The notes under the pieces: model-generated
What the model was told of the DNA's origin: nothing
Database searches by the model: none
The model's input: the letters and a program-made list of their open reading frames with translations, nothing else
Shown here: positions 62,817 to 64,000 of the stretch, in pieces
Layout of the letters: every line of letters starts with the position of its first letter
Numbering within the stretch: position 1 is the stretch's first letter
DNA from: Halomonas sp. GD1P12
GTDB taxonomy: Bacteria; Pseudomonadota; Gammaproteobacteria; Pseudomonadales; Halomonadaceae
Direction of reading: 5' to 3'
Length of the DNA stretch: 64,000 bases
Assembly: GCF_025725645.1 (NCBI RefSeq)
Contig: NZ_CP107007.1
Coordinates: 2,046,001-2,110,000 of the forward strand
Position numbers and translations under genes: made by a program

Positions 62817-63443
62817 TTACGCGCGCATCTCTTTTTCGCGCTCGTTCAGGGCAGCCTTGAACGCATCGCGCTCGAATACCCGCGCCATGTAATCCATCAG
62901 CGGCTTGACCTGCTTTTCCGGAAGCTCGATGTTGAGCTCCGGCAAACGCCAAAGGATCGGTGCAAGGCAGCAGTCCACCAGGGTGAACTCTTCACTCATG
63001 AAGAAAGGCATATCCTCGAAGATCGGCGAGATACCGATCAGACTTTCACGAAGCTCCTTACGCGCCTTCTCGGCCTCTTTCTTGCCGCCGGTGCGGATCT
63101 GGTCGAGCATCGGGCACCACTCGCGCTCGATGCGGTGCATCCAGAGCCGGCTCTGAGCGCGGGCAACCGGATAAACGGGCAGAAGCGGCGGATGCGGGAA
63201 ACGCTCGTCCAGGTACTCCATCATCACCTTGGACTCGTACAGCACCAGATCGCGATCCAAAAGCGTGGGTACGCTGTTGTAGGGGTTGAGATCGGCTAAT
63301 TCCTGCGGCGGCTGATCGTCGCTAACGTCAACGATGTCGACGGCGACCCCTTTTTCAGCCAGAACAATGCGCACTCGATGGCTAAAATGATCGTCATTAC
63401 CGGAGTAAAAGATCATAGAAGACCGCTTGGCCACAACACCCAT
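62817..63443 (-). CDS. sspA: Stringent starvation protein A
   Basis: A 208-residue glutathione-transferase-fold protein that binds RNA polymerase and acts in stress and virulence control. Typical features are [23 protein letters not shown] at the thioredoxin-like N-domain, [19 protein letters not shown] and the C-domain [16 protein letters not shown]. It lacks the catalytic GSH residues, as the family does. The start ATG 63443 has GAGGA upstream. Located between rpsI and sspB. Confidence 0.95.
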   Translation of the reverse strand: MGVVAKRSSMIFYSGNDDHFSHRVRIVLAEKGVAVDIVDVSDDQPPQELADLNPYNSVPTLLDRDLVLYESKVMMEYLDERFPHPPLLPVYPVARAQSRLWMHRIEREWCPMLDQIRTGGKKEAEKARKELRESLIGISPIFEDMPFFMSEEFTLVDCCLAPILWRLPELNIELPEKQVKPLMDYMARVFERDAFKAALNEREKEMRA

Positions 63444-63594
63444 GAAAGCATCCTCGCATCAAAACAATAGACAATAATAACATGTCAGCGCCCGCCTGGG
63501 GGATACGGCCCCGCGCCATCCCAAAGCGCCCAAGGCACCTTAACATTTTCAGCGCGGTTTGGACCCGGGTGGCGTCAACGCAACGACCTGACAC

Positions 63595-63627
63595 AAAAAA
63601 CGCCCAGGCCAAGGGCCTGGGCGTTTT
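63595..63627 (-). terminator. Intrinsic terminator after rpsI
   Basis: Arms 63597-63610 and 63614-63627 form a perfect 14-bp stem with an AAG loop; on the minus strand six T follow. It lies about 20 bases past the rpsI stop. Confidence 0.9.
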
Positions 63628-63647
63628 CTTCGAAGCGCGTAAAAAAA

Positions 63648-64000
63648 TTAACGCTTGGAGAACTGCGGACGACGACGTGCTTTACGCAGACCGACTTTCT
63701 TACGCTCGACCTGACGCGCATCGCGAGTCACGTAGCCGGCGGCACGCAGCGCAGGACGGAAGTCTTCGTTGTACTCCATCAGCGCGCGGGTGATGCCGTG
63801 ACGAATGGCGCCGGCCTGGGCAGAGCCACCGCCGCCTTCGACAGTCACGTAGACGTCGAACTGGTTCAGCGTTTCGGTCAGCTCGAGCGGCTGGCGAACC
63901 ACCATACGACCGGTAACGCGACCAAAGAACTCGTCAAGCGCGCGGTTGTTAACGGTGATATTGCCGGAACCCGGCTTGAGGAACACACGAGCGGTGGAAG
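63648..64000 (-). CDS. rpsI: 30S ribosomal protein uS9 (5' end outside window)
   Basis: The window cuts this gene: the last 117 codons plus stop remain, beginning within [12 protein letters not shown] of the normal N-terminal region, so only about the first dozen residues are missing. Conserved blocks are [37 protein letters not shown] and the C-terminal RRRPQFSKR that reaches the P-site tRNA. It should be preceded by rplM outside the window. Confidence 0.97.
   Translation of the reverse strand, partial: STARVFLKPGSGNITVNNRALDEFFGRVTGRMVVRQPLELTETLNQFDVYVTVEGGGGSAQAGAIRHGITRALMEYNEDFRPALRAAGYVTRDARQVERKKVGLRKARRRPQFSKR

Overview
The window is a dense, GC-rich, almost entirely chromosomal-core segment of a gammaproteobacterium. 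Gene order follows Pseudomonas closely in two blocks, and the details (merged blocks, a single LolC/E-type permease, aguAB between the blocks, no mraZ) suggest an Oceanospirillales member of the Halomonas type. The genus is inference; the class is well supported by the dcw, fab and rne clusters. I see no insertion sequence, prophage, CRISPR array or tRNA gene.

Block 1 (about 1-31.3 kb). A minus-strand run starts at 13.1 kb from a near-consensus promoter: yceD-rpmF-plsX-fabD-fabG-acpP, a terminator, then fabF-pabC-mltG-tmk-holB-pilZ-tatD-DUF1285-UvrD-like helicase. It couples membrane lipid synthesis to folate, wall, DNA precursor and replication functions. Maf/YceF (plus) is followed by convergent sppA-HAD phosphatase-rluC (minus). 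Then rne (plus) has a roughly 580-nt leader. The minus-strand chain comEC-msbA-lpxK-ycaR-kdsB-LMW phosphatase-murB makes LPS and wall precursors with overlapping starts and stops. A DUF2062 gene (plus) and lolC-lolD (minus) close the block.

Middle (31.5-34.6 kb). aguA-aguB (plus) convert agmatine to putrescine. They end at a 15-bp hairpin shared with a convergent Nudix/thiamine-phosphate-synthase fusion.

Block 2 (33.6-64 kb). On the minus strand lie a small signal-peptide ORF with a SecM-like tail, secA, argJ and the Nudix fusion. A DUF721/DciA gene runs on plus. The complete division and cell wall cluster follows on minus in transcription order rsmH-ftsL-ftsI-murE-murF-mraY-murD-ftsW-murG-murC-ddl-ftsQ-ftsA-ftsZ-lpxC. 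It has no mraZ and an unusual 506-bp non-coding gap between ftsQ and ftsA. The RNase P RNA gene sits directly upstream of rsmH, preceded by rsmI. Then come lpoA-yraN-diaA-dolP (plus) and sspB, sspA and the 3' part of rpsI (minus).

Most genes are ordinary housekeeping genes. The best candidate for something undescribed is the 128-codon ORF just upstream of secA. It has a signal-peptide-like N-terminus and an RGPP motif near its C-terminus, as expected of a translation-arrest secretion monitor unrelated in sequence to enterobacterial SecM. Other points of interest are the near-leaderless yceD promoter, the ftsQ-ftsA gap, palindromes flanking lpxC, and the rnpB-rsmH junction.
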